This document shows positions 55,283 through 64,000 of a stretch of DNA of 64,000 nucleotides, piece after piece. Location of the stretch: positions 1 through 64,000 of the forward strand of contig GG745355.1 of NCBI GenBank assembly GCA_000151295.1, given 5' to 3'. A program made the position numbers and the translations under genes. The notes under the pieces are model-generated. The model worked only from the letters and a program-made list of their open reading frames with translations, searched no databases and was not told where the DNA came from. The stretch comes from Allomyces macrogynus ATCC 38327. Its lineage: Eukaryota; Blastocladiomycota; Blastocladiomycetes; Blastocladiales; Blastocladiaceae. Position 1 is the first letter of the stretch; each line of letters opens with the position of its first letter.

Positions 55283-56690
55283 ATGCAGCCCAACGTAACA
55301 GCAGCGTCGATAGCTGCCCAATGTCTGCAAGACCGCATCGTGACGGGCAAGGAGCCCGTCCCCATTCTCGCCATCTTCGACTCGGTCTACCAGACCGGGA
55401 CGGCTGTTCTCGTGGATCTCGTCGCAAGGTCATTGGCAAGGTTGGTTGGCACATGTTTTTTCACCAACTAGGGTCGCACACGGACGAGCCCATTGCAGCG
55501 AGTGTTGGCCATGTGGATGACTTGATCCCTGTTGGCGTCGTTTCTGATGCAAGGCTTCTGAAATATCGCGCCCCATAGGCAACGACCAGTCACCGTGCTC
55601 TGTCTCGAGTACTCGGCAACGACATGGCGATCCATATTGGCCAAGACCGTGGGCGGGTCGGCGGCCGCGTCGCCCCACCTCAACTTGGTCGACCTCTCCG
55701 CGTCGCTGCCCGCCACCGCGGACGCAACGTACTTTGATACCCGGATCCTGCCGGCCCTGCACAAGCACGCCAAGTCCGGTTCGTTACTCTTGACCATGTC
55801 CTGCTGCGTGCGTTGCAACACGAACCAGCAATTGATTGGATCACTTTCGACTTTCAGAGGACCCGATCCTGGCCATCATTGACGCCGTCGACGCGCTCGT
55901 CCAGCTTGCACCGCGCTCCACCACCCTGTCTACCGGGGCATGGCTCACACGACACCTCCGACGCACCCACGCTGCGTGCCCGTCCGGGTCGACCCTCGCG
56001 TTTGGCGTCGGCGCCGACACGTTTACCGCTCCGCGGCAGGACCACGTCGCCACACGCGTCATTGACGTGCCGACGGCGGTGCGGCACTTGGCCATGGTCA
56101 CGATTGACGCGGAGAACGCGGCGCTCGCCGAGCAGGAACGGACGGTCGTGCGCAATGTGGCCGCGCACGACTTGCGGCTCGATCTCGGCGCAAACGACCC
56201 GGACCGGCTCGTGTGTCGCGTGACGTGCCGCAAGACGCGCGCGGGCAAGTATGTTGCCGAGCGAAATCTCGCCGAGTGGCGCGGTGGGCAGTTGCACGTG
56301 CAGCCATTTGTGGATGCAGAGTCTGGCGAGCCCGAGGTGGTGGTTCCGGTACCGGCGCGTGCACCGGACGGGGAGGGCGAAGTGGTGCGTGCAGTGCCCA
56401 AGACGAGCAAGGCCGTGACGACGAAGGCACCATCGCCCTCGACGGCGGCAGCCGCCGCCGATCCGGCCGCCAACTTGTCGTTCAACTTGCGGTTGACGGA
56501 CCGGCAGCGCGAGGCAAGGGAGCGTGTCGTGCTGCCGTACATGGCCGTGCAGCACGAGTCGCAGCTGGGGACGGCCGCGACGACCGCGCTGGCAGCGTCG
56601 CCGACCGGCGGTGGCGCGACCATTTTCTACGAGTACGACGTGGACGACGATTTTGACGACGACGATCCCGATGCGGATTTGGAGATTTGA
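55283..56690 (+). CDS. ELP5: Elongator complex subunit Elp5
   Basis: Elp5 joins Elp4 and Elp6 in the RecA-like ring of Elongator, which modifies wobble uridines of tRNAs. Exons: 55283-55428, 55579-55778, 55858-56690 (392 residues). The N-terminal RecA-like fold shows PVPILAIFDSVYQTGTAVLV, RPVTVLCLEYSATTW and EDPILAIIDAVDALVQL. The C-terminus is the family hallmark: NLSFNLRLTDRQREARERVV, LPYM, then IFYEYDVDDDFDDDDPDADL and EI. No Walker A is present, as in other Elp5. The low similarity of this family in the N-terminal part leaves the start (first ATG in frame) somewhat open. Confidence 0.9.
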
Positions 56691-57200
56691 GCGGATTGAG
56701 CAGAGCAGAAGCACAGTGAAATGTGTTGTGTTAAGAAACAATCGAAAAGAAACGACCGGGCGAATGTTGGGCGAAACCGTGGTGAAAAAGCCAAACGAGT
56801 TACGCCCCGTTCGCACCAGGTTCGCACCGGACTAAACAGCCAACACCACCCAACCGCTTCCCATGTCGACGTTGACGACTTTGACGGCCGCCGTCCACAC
56901 CGTCGGTCCCTCCCGCTCAACGTTCGCGACTGCTCGCTGCACTCCCCCATCGCCCACGCCGGCCCTCACTCCCCGCACTGCACGCTGCCGCGGCACCACC
57001 GTCGACGCCGCGAGCTCCCGGGTCCCGCCGTACCGACAGCACCAACTGTGCCACAACTTGCGCAGTCCTCCCAAGGAGCCATCAACTTCCCAGTAACGCC
57101 TTGACGAACCAACCGCAACCGCCCTACGAATCCTTGACTGCCGGCCAGCCGGTTGATTGATTGGTTCCTCGCGCCCCGTCCGCACCGTCACCCTGACACG
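56691..57200. promoter_or_regulatory. Intergenic, upstream of the CBS-PB1 gene
   Basis: There is no gene. The second half is CG-rich promoter-like sequence. Confidence 0.35.
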
Positions 57201-59387
57201 ATGAGCTCCGCGTCCTTCCCCGCGCGGCTCGCATCGACGCCGCCCGGCAGCGCCTCGGCGCTCGGCGGCGACGTGCGCCGTCGCCACAAGGCCCGCGACG
57301 ACGCTATCCGTCGCAAGATTGACCAAGGTACTTGGTGGTGCTCGAGCTGCGCATCCGTGAGGTGATTGGGCGGCTCACGACGACGACACCGGACATAGAA
57401 CTGTTGCGCAAGGGCGGCCGTCGCCCGGCCCCACCGTCGCGGTCGAACACGGCGGCCTCAGCGGCACCGCTCCTGCCCAACGCCAAGGCCGGGACTGTTG
57501 CGGCGTTGCGACCGACGCCGCCGATTACGATTCGCCAGACGATGCGCGTGCTCGATGGAGCGCAGTTGATGGCCGCGCGCCGGTGCGATGCGCTGTTGGT
57601 GGTTGACCAGCAGGTATGTTGTTGGATCGGTGCTGCAGCGAAGTCGGGCGTTTCCGGGTGGGGTGGGTGCTGACCGGAAGGGATCGATGGCGCCGTTTTA
57701 GGATCGCTTGTGCGGGATCGTCACGGACAAGGACTTGACGTTCCGCGTTGTTGCGGAAGGCCGCGATCCGATTGCGACCAAGAGTACGTTTGGCTCTCGC
57801 ATCACATACCTCCGCCTTTTTCCCTCACTCGTCACCTTGTGGGTAGTCTCGGACGTCATGACCAAGGACGTCGAGTTTGTCAACGCCAACCAGACCGCGT
57901 CCGAAGCGCTCTCCGCCATGATCCAGGGCGGGTTCCGGCACTTGCCCGTCATGGACGACGAGGGCGATGTCGTCGGGATTCTCGATATCACCAAGTGTCT
58001 CTACGAGGCGCTCGACCGCGTCGACAAGATCTACGGGTCGTCCAAGAAACTGACCGACGCGCTCGAGGACGTGCAGCGCGACTGGGCGCTGACGGGCATC
58101 AACGCCGCGCTCTCGCAGCAGTTTGAAATGATTCGCCAAAAAATGCTGTGCCCGGACCTGGCCAGCGTCATGGCCGCCGACACGATGCGCCCGCCCAAGC
58201 TCGGCGTCAAGGCCACCGTCCGTGACGCCGCGCGCGCGATGAAAGCGGCCGGGTCGACGGCGACGTTGATTTTCGACGAGAATGCGCAACTCGCGGGCAT
58301 TTTCACGTCCAAGGACGTGGTCCTGCGTGTCGTCGCGGTCAAGGGGGACCCGAACTCGACCTCGGTGATTCGCGTCATGACGCCGCGCCCGGATACGGTC
58401 ACCAACAGCGCGACCATTTACGAGGCGCTGAAAATGATGCACGATAATCATTACCTTCACTTGCCCGTCGTCGACGCGCAGTCTCCCGGCGCCGTGCTGG
58501 GCCTGATTGATGTGCTCAAGCTCACCTACACTGTGCTCGACAAGATCCACACGGTGCGCGACCAGGACGGGCCCGCGTGGGACGATTTCTGGAAAGCCAC
58601 GTTTGCGCCCGAGTCGACCGTGAACGGTGGGAACAATAACCAGCACGACGTGGACTCGGTCATTTCGGCCACGACGGGCCCCGCAGGCGGGTCCATGATT
58701 CGGCCGTCCGACTCGGCGTCAGTGATTTCTGACGGGTACGCGTTCGGGCTCGCGCAGCAGCAGACTTACGACCCGGACCAGTGCTTTGTCTTCAAGTTCC
58801 GCGACCCGTCGACCATGGCGGTGCACCGCGTCACGTCGCCGCTGTCGCTGGCCGTGCTCGTGACCTTGCTCAAGGAAAAGATTGGACCGCACGTGGAAAT
58901 CAATACGCTGTCGTACTCGGACGACGATGGGGACGACGTGACGATCCAGACGGACGTGGACCTCGTGGCCGCAGTCGCCATGGCGCGCGACGCCGGTTTG
59001 CGCCGGATCCTCCTCGCGATCAACGGCGTGCGGCCGACGGTCGACTCGCCCGCGGCCGCCATGTCCGGCGGGACCGCGCCGGCCCGGCGCCGGTCGCAGC
59101 AGGGGGATATGTTCTCGGACCCCGTCCTTGTCGGTGTGGGCGCGGACGTGCCGCCGATGCCACCGAAACCGGCGTCGGTCACGATGTCGCAGACGTCGGC
59201 GACGCGGTCGCTCGGTGGGGGTGCGGTCGCGCCTGCGTCGGCAGTGGGCAGCGCGATGAGTGGGGCGACAGTCGCGCCCAAGAGGAGCTGGATGCAGGCG
59301 TTGTTTGAGCATCCGGCCATGTTGGTGGGCATGGGCGCGTTGACTACGTTGAGTATGGTCGGGTTGGCGAGCTTGATGCGGCGTTGA
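57201..59387 (+). CDS. CBS-PB1 domain protein with C-terminal membrane anchor (Mug70-like)
   Basis: Exons: 57201-57327, 57399-57613, 57702-57783, 57847-59387 (654 residues). Two Bateman pairs (four CBS motifs) are readable: TIRQTMRVLDGAQLMAARRC to GIVTDKDLTFRVVA; VSDVMTKDVEFV to GILDITKCLYEAL; LGVKATVRDAARAMKAAG to GIFTSKDVVLRVVA; VIRVMTPRPDTV to GLIDVLKLTYTVL. A PB1 domain follows (CFVFKFRDPSTMAVHRV, acidic YSDDDGDDVTIQTDVDL). A C-terminal hydrophobic segment ends in RR (PAMLVGMGALTTLSMVGLAS), suggesting a tail anchor. CBS pairs usually sense adenine nucleotides. S. pombe Mug70 has the same CBS-PB1 layout. Function not established. Confidence 0.9.
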
Positions 59388-59689
59388 GTAGGTAAGAGGT
59401 GGAGGGTTGGAGTATGTATCAGTTTTTTTTGCGGGTTTTGAGTGAGTGCTTTGATTCTTTTTTGTTGTTGTCTTGTTGGCGTTTTTGGCTCTACCCTTCC
59501 TGTGTTCTGTTGCTGGCAAAAGGTCCTGTTTCTGCACTTGGTGCTGGGTCACTCCAAAGGCATCTGAAAGGATCGAACGAGAGAAACGAGGAGCAATCTC
59601 AAGGACGAAAAGCATCAAATGTGAACAGCCAAGGCGGTGACGTTATCACACGCTAGGCAGCCCGAGATCTTGATTGTTGATTTGCGGAT
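59388..59689. other. 3' region of the CBS-PB1 gene
   Basis: T-rich 3' sequence; no gene seen. Confidence 0.45.
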
Positions 59690-60508
59690 GATGTCAAGGA
59701 CTGCAACGGCCCTCGATGGGGTTGCTCTTGATAACGTGTTCGGCCCCAGCGGTTACGTCTCCCCGACGCCGTCATTGATTGGTTCGATCACGTCCCGCTT
59801 CTTCTATCTGTCACTGACCTCGAAGCGACCCCGACAACGCTCGCCGAGTTTCCGCGCAATGCGCTTCCAAAGTTGACACAATTATACTTTCACAGAAGCG
59901 GCCATGGTTCCGCAGTTCTCGTTTGCCAACCTCCAGCACTTGCGCGTGGATGACGTGTCGGTGCCCTTCCTCTCGCTTGTGTCTCGGCTCCCACATCTCG
60001 AGGAGTCCCATATTTGGGCGAACAGCGAGCCCAATGACATGCTCGACGTCCAGTACCACGATGACCACTTCGTGTTTAGGGAATCTGCGATTTCTTTCGA
60101 CTGGGCGCGGTTTGGTTCGATTGCGCGTGCGTGTTATCTGTTGCTGATGTCGATCGAGCCGTCGAGCGTATTGCCAAATTAGCGTAATGGGTCATTCTCT
60201 CGCACTGCGACCATGACGTCGAAATAGAGCATGAAGACGTGGATGACGCTGACCCGCGGCTCGCGTTCATTGAGGTCATGGCCACCGTGCGGCAGATCGA
60301 GGAAACCTTGTTCAAGGCGCAGCTCGAGCTGGCATTTGAAGCGTCACCGGTATCGCCCGATACAGCTATGAGCGCTGCTCAAATCAAGCTCAATGTGCGC
60401 TTGCTGAGATTAGGGAGGGCAAGATCATCAGTTGCCCGCAACTTTCGGAAGAGCGCCCGCAAGAACACTGGATGGTTCAATATCAAAATCAAAGTCGCTA
60501 CTGTTTGA
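59690..60508 (+). pseudogene. LRR-like relic
   Basis: The block at 59789-59827 (CCCGCTTCTTC then ACTGACCTCGAAG) matches 62459-62497 in the relic at the right edge. LRR-like sequence follows (FANLQHLRVDDVSVPFLSLV, SRLPHLEESHIW) to a stop at 60180-60182, and a separate short frame runs to 60508. Frames are discontinuous. Confidence 0.45.
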
Positions 60509-61181
60509 TTGTTTCTCAATGCCGCCCTAATCATGCCCGCCGGGGCGCATTCATCCTTCAACGTCGGATTATGGCTAAGAATGTTGTGGAGTTCAAGGAC
60601 TCCATCAAGGGTAATCAAGCAGCTGGGCCGACAAAGCTTGCGTGGTAACGTTGGAGAGTATCAGCAGCATCAGCGGCGGAAAAATGACAAACCAGCCCGG
60701 CATACGTGACGATAATCATGCAAAACTGGAGAGTGGGTTCGTTTCCTTTGCGCTGTGCACTATTCATGAGCTGCACGGCCTCCGCCGCTAGAAGGAGTGA
60801 CTGTGACTTCAATCAAGTGGATGGCTCGCCGCTATTGACTTGATTCCCCCCACGGTGGTCGGATGGGCTCAGCGACAAGCTCACAGCTGCTGTTGTGCAT
60901 TATGGATCCAGCCCTCTAGGCCAACCGATTGGCCTGCTCGTCTCATCGATTAGTTCGGTATTCCAACGCGAGTAGTAATTGACCCAAATGAAGTCGGATC
61001 GATTGACATCACGAAATGGTGTCCCAGGGGAGAGACGCCGACGTGGCAAGACGATTTGCCGCAAATTCTCGAGTGACTTGATGCTGGTTTGCCGAACTTG
61101 CGCCATTTGGATGTGCAAACGCCGTCGAGTACTCAAACATTGCGACTTGGCATCACGACGTAGGCTCTTGCGATTCGGTCC
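60509..61181. other. Intergenic, nothing recognised
   Basis: This is lower-GC sequence with short motif-free frames. Confidence 0.45.
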
Positions 61182-62434
61182 TTGACTATGACTGTGGAAA
61201 CAGATTACAACAAGGAACTTCGCCTGTCGCTCAAGTTGCCGCATTTGACCTCACTGATTGTGACGCTGCCGGGCGAGCAGGCCATTCGCACTCTATCGAC
61301 TCTGCCTTGGTCATGTAACTTGGCGGCGGCAGCGTATGGAGTACATTCTTACTTTCTCGGAGCGCTCGACCGAGTGTGCCTTACCTTGCGTATGCTGCAC
61401 ATTGATGCGCCATTGGCGATGGAGCCATCCGACGGCCAGTCCCAGCTCGCACTTCCGTTGTTGAGCAAACTTGAAGTGACGTCGATGGTCTTCACATTGT
61501 TGTTGCCTGGCTCCCCCGCTGCGCCCGCTGCCGCTACGACTGTCATCCCGTCGCTTCGTACGCTCACAGTGCGAGGATCAACATCCATCCTTGTCGTTCA
61601 GCTGGCTTCGTTGCCCAACGATCTGCTGATTTTGGACGTGTCGCTCTCGTCTGTCGGCTTGACCAATTCCTTGTTCTCTTGGCCACGGAAGCTGCGCACC
61701 TCAGATCGCTACACCTCAAGGATTGCCCCCTCGCCGAGGACGGGTCAGACGCGGAGAATCTGACATTTGTCTTACTCACGGAGCTGCATTTTGAATGGTC
61801 GCATCCGTTCCCTCCGTGTATCGCAACTGCACGCTTCCCACATCTGAAGCGTGGCGCACTTGACTTTGGAGCAACTTCGGGTACTGCTAATTGTTACGTC
61901 CCGTTCATGGTCTGGCCGGAAATGGAAGATATGAGCTTCGAAACGAGGACGGGATCGGAATCGACCATTTTTATCAGCGGTGATGCTCTCGACCAAATGC
62001 CGCGGCTGCAACGTCTACATCTCCCGGAAATAAATATGGAATGGGAAAATCTTATCCTGTTGCAAAAAGGGGGTTTGGAGAAGATGTTGGAAAATGGGAA
62101 TTTGCCCTCCTCGAATCAACTCGTGGGGGCGGCCCGCCTTACAGCGGCGGCGACCGTCGGCTCCCCAACAAGCTGCTTCGTGATGCGGCTCATGTATTTC
62201 ATCAACCCGAAACAAAAGCATCAGCGATGCCCTTGTCGCCCACTTGACGACGCTTCGGCGCCATCGCCTTGTCGTCGCGTCGTACTCTATGTTTGTTTCC
62301 TTCCAGCCTCGATGTCTTGTCCTGCTACCTCATCATGGCGCGCGCACGTCACTTGTTCCGCACTCCCCCGGGTGCGGGAACACGTCTCGCGCCGTGTCCA
62401 ACGGTCAGTTGATGAGCCGTTGATACGTCTGTAG
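61182..62434 (+). pseudogene. LRR-like relic with one clear frameshift
   Basis: The first frame (61182-61763) has LSLKLPHLTSLIVTLPGEQA, PLLSKLEVTSMVF and IPSLRTLTVRGSTSILVV. Near 61675 the frame must change to read AHLRSLHLKDCPLAEDG, LLTELHFEW and MPRLQRLHLPEINMEWENLI. The LRR pattern ends near 62100; the rest of the frame to 62434 is Arg/Ser/Pro-rich and probably read past the true end. It is the least damaged of the relics apart from the single shift. Confidence 0.55.
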
Positions 62435-62458
62435 CGACACTTGAGCCTGCACTGTTCA

Positions 62459-63966
62459 CATATCCCGCTTCTTCAAGCTGTGACTGACCTCGAAGTGAAT
62501 CCGGCCACATTGTCCATGCTTACTTGATTTTGGCGTCCCGTCTTGAAATTGATGGCAATGCAGGCTTCAAGGAGGACAGCGATGATGACAATGATTACGA
62601 GGATATCTTGCTGCAGAGTATGCCAAGTTGCTGTCTGACCGCTCTGCACTGCCCCCTGTTCCAATTCATCAGCTTGCAAACGCCTTCATTGACGTGTGTG
62701 ACCTGGGCAATGTGCTGATTCCGCCTGCTTGTCGATTCCTAGCCATTGTTCTTGAGCTGGTTAATGGCTGGCCAACTTTCCCAGCGTCCGTCAAGTGTTT
62801 GTCGCTCAACTCTCAAGACTGGACATTTCACGATATACCAAAGGATGTCATTGCTTCCCACAGCTCTGTGCGAACTGACGTTGAGTGACATGAGTTGCGA
62901 TGGCAATGCAATGCTTGAGTACTTGTACGCGCATTTGCCATCTGCGCTGAGGGCGCTCAAGTTGACAACAGTTTCAACACGGGCCATATTGCCCAACGTG
63001 GCTCTCTGCGAGAAGTTGGATTGGTTCTTTCGCAAGAGTTGGCTCGCTTGCCACATTTGACCGTTTTCCATCACAATAACCTCTCTCCCGCCAGGGCTCT
63101 GCACGCTCTAAACGGCCTGGCCGAGGCGGGGACAACCATGCCAATGCGAATGCGGTCGTGTTCCTCCGCTTGCTTATTGAGTAATGGTTTCGAGTCTCCA
63201 GAACCGATTTGGCCACAACTTGCTAGCCAGACTCGCCTTCTTGGCGTCCGTTCTCTAACGGTTGAAGTTGCCGGTAGCCTGGTCGGTTCTGCGTTTAGCT
63301 TGGTCGAAGCATCGCAATTCTTCGACTTTATGCTGCGCATGCCTGCACCAGCTCATTCGCTCATCCTCTCAACGAACTCCTGGCCTGACCGCATTGTTTC
63401 GCAACTGTGCCGGCACTTTACATCACCGACGCTGCGCTCACTGTGCATCCGCAGTCGCCTCTGTCCTGCGGTATCACGGAGTGATTGCTATTCCAATGCT
63501 TTGCTCAAGCAGTCGTTTCGTCTCTCTTCAATGGGACGTCTTGACGTGCTGTTCCCGTCGCTCACGTCACTCACCATTGCTGGGTGAATTCCAAACGCAT
63601 CATCACTGCAGATCCTGATTTGGCGGCCTCATGGACACTGCCGTGCTCGCTTCTCGCGCTCAACTTGTCCAACAATGATCTCACGATACGTGACGTCAAA
63701 ACCATGTGGTCCACGTTACCCGCCGGTGTGCAAAAGCTGCGGCTCAAATCGAACCGACTGCACACTCTCCCGACCTCATTCCCAGCCTCGCTGCGCGTTT
63801 TGGATATCAGTTTCAATATGCGCATGCTCGATGATTACGTGCAGCAGCTTGGATCAATGCGCTGCCAGTGACGATCCGCTCTCTAAGCGTGAGCAAATGC
63901 CACCTTAATGAGGAGGCCGTTGCAGCCAAATCGGCGTACGCGAGCGTGCGGGCGCCCAGCAACTGA
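62459..63966 (+). pseudogene. LRR family I, copy 3 (broken)
   Basis: It aligns with the copies at 37 and 40 kb: KLLSDRSALPPVPIHQLAN, IPPACRFLAIV, PASVKCLSLNS, then in other frames LPTALCELTLSDMSCDGNAM and LTVFHHNNLSPARALHALNG. The LRR end follows: LLALNLSNNDLTIRDVKTMW, KLRLKSNRLHTLPTSF. Frame breaks occur near 62640, 62840, 63020, 63590 and 63845; the last shift restores WINALPVTIRSLSV and a stop at 63964-63966. The gene body is otherwise collinear with copy 1. Confidence 0.65.
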
Positions 63967-64000
63967 CTGATCCGCTAAGGGTCGAGGTCGTAGGGATTGA

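Noticed and set aside
1..64000. tRNA or rRNA genes and CRISPR arrays
   Set aside because: Apart from the tRNA-like primer site at 3763-3776, no tRNA arms or rRNA segments were noticed by eye. A CRISPR array is not expected in this genome and no regularly spaced short repeats with unique spacers were seen. A covariance-model scan would be decisive for tRNAs.

Overview
The window comes from a nuclear chromosome of a zoosporic (flagellated) true fungus. The genes are GC-rich and split by many short GT-AG introns. They include a flagellar transport subunit (IFT74) next to ordinary fungal housekeeping genes. A blastocladiomycete such as Allomyces or Catenaria fits best, but the genus is inference. 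All exon structures were built by hand from reading frame, splice dinucleotides and family motifs.

Layout. 1-4040 is a nest of broken LTR retrotransposons: a Copia 3' end with its LTR, a Gypsy integrase relic, an inverted Copia gag/protease relic with LTR and primer site, and an older LTR piece. 4.4-7.3 kb holds RNase H1 (minus) and proteasome beta-2 (plus), divergently arranged. 7.3-11.3 kb has no credible gene but carries two families of degenerate tandem repeats. 11.4-24.9 kb is gene-dense: IFT74, a CDF metal transporter, two tandem single-PQ-loop (SemiSWEET-like) genes, ARPC5, an unrecognised protein with six Atg8-interaction-like motifs, and an enlarged MFSD1-like transporter. 25-27 kb looks compositionally different and has only an unrecognised ORF. 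A polyQ/coiled-coil protein (27.4 kb on) runs into a 620-base assembly gap. G-alpha and a uridine kinase-like/UPRT fusion follow. From 37 kb on, intact genes (cytochrome P450, SET-domain methyltransferase, Pelota, ammonium transporter, Elongator Elp5, CBS-PB1 protein) alternate with at least eight broken leucine-rich-repeat/F-box-like paralogues.

The genes do not form one pathway. Recurring themes are translation and tRNA modification (Pelota, Elp5), nutrient, sugar and metal transport (AMT, CDF, PQ-loop pair, MFSD1-like), signalling and cytoskeleton (G-alpha, ARPC5, IFT74) and protein turnover (proteasome beta-2, possibly the multi-AIM protein).

Three observations stand out. First, 5' splice sites across the window follow GT(A/G)CG(T/C), with C at +4 in about 42 of 52 modelled introns and no GTRAGT at all. 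Second, the protein at 19770-21627 carries six W-x-x-(L/I/V) motifs with nearby acidic residues, four of them WEPL or WEPI. Third, the LRR paralogues are all frame-broken while the housekeeping genes between them are intact.
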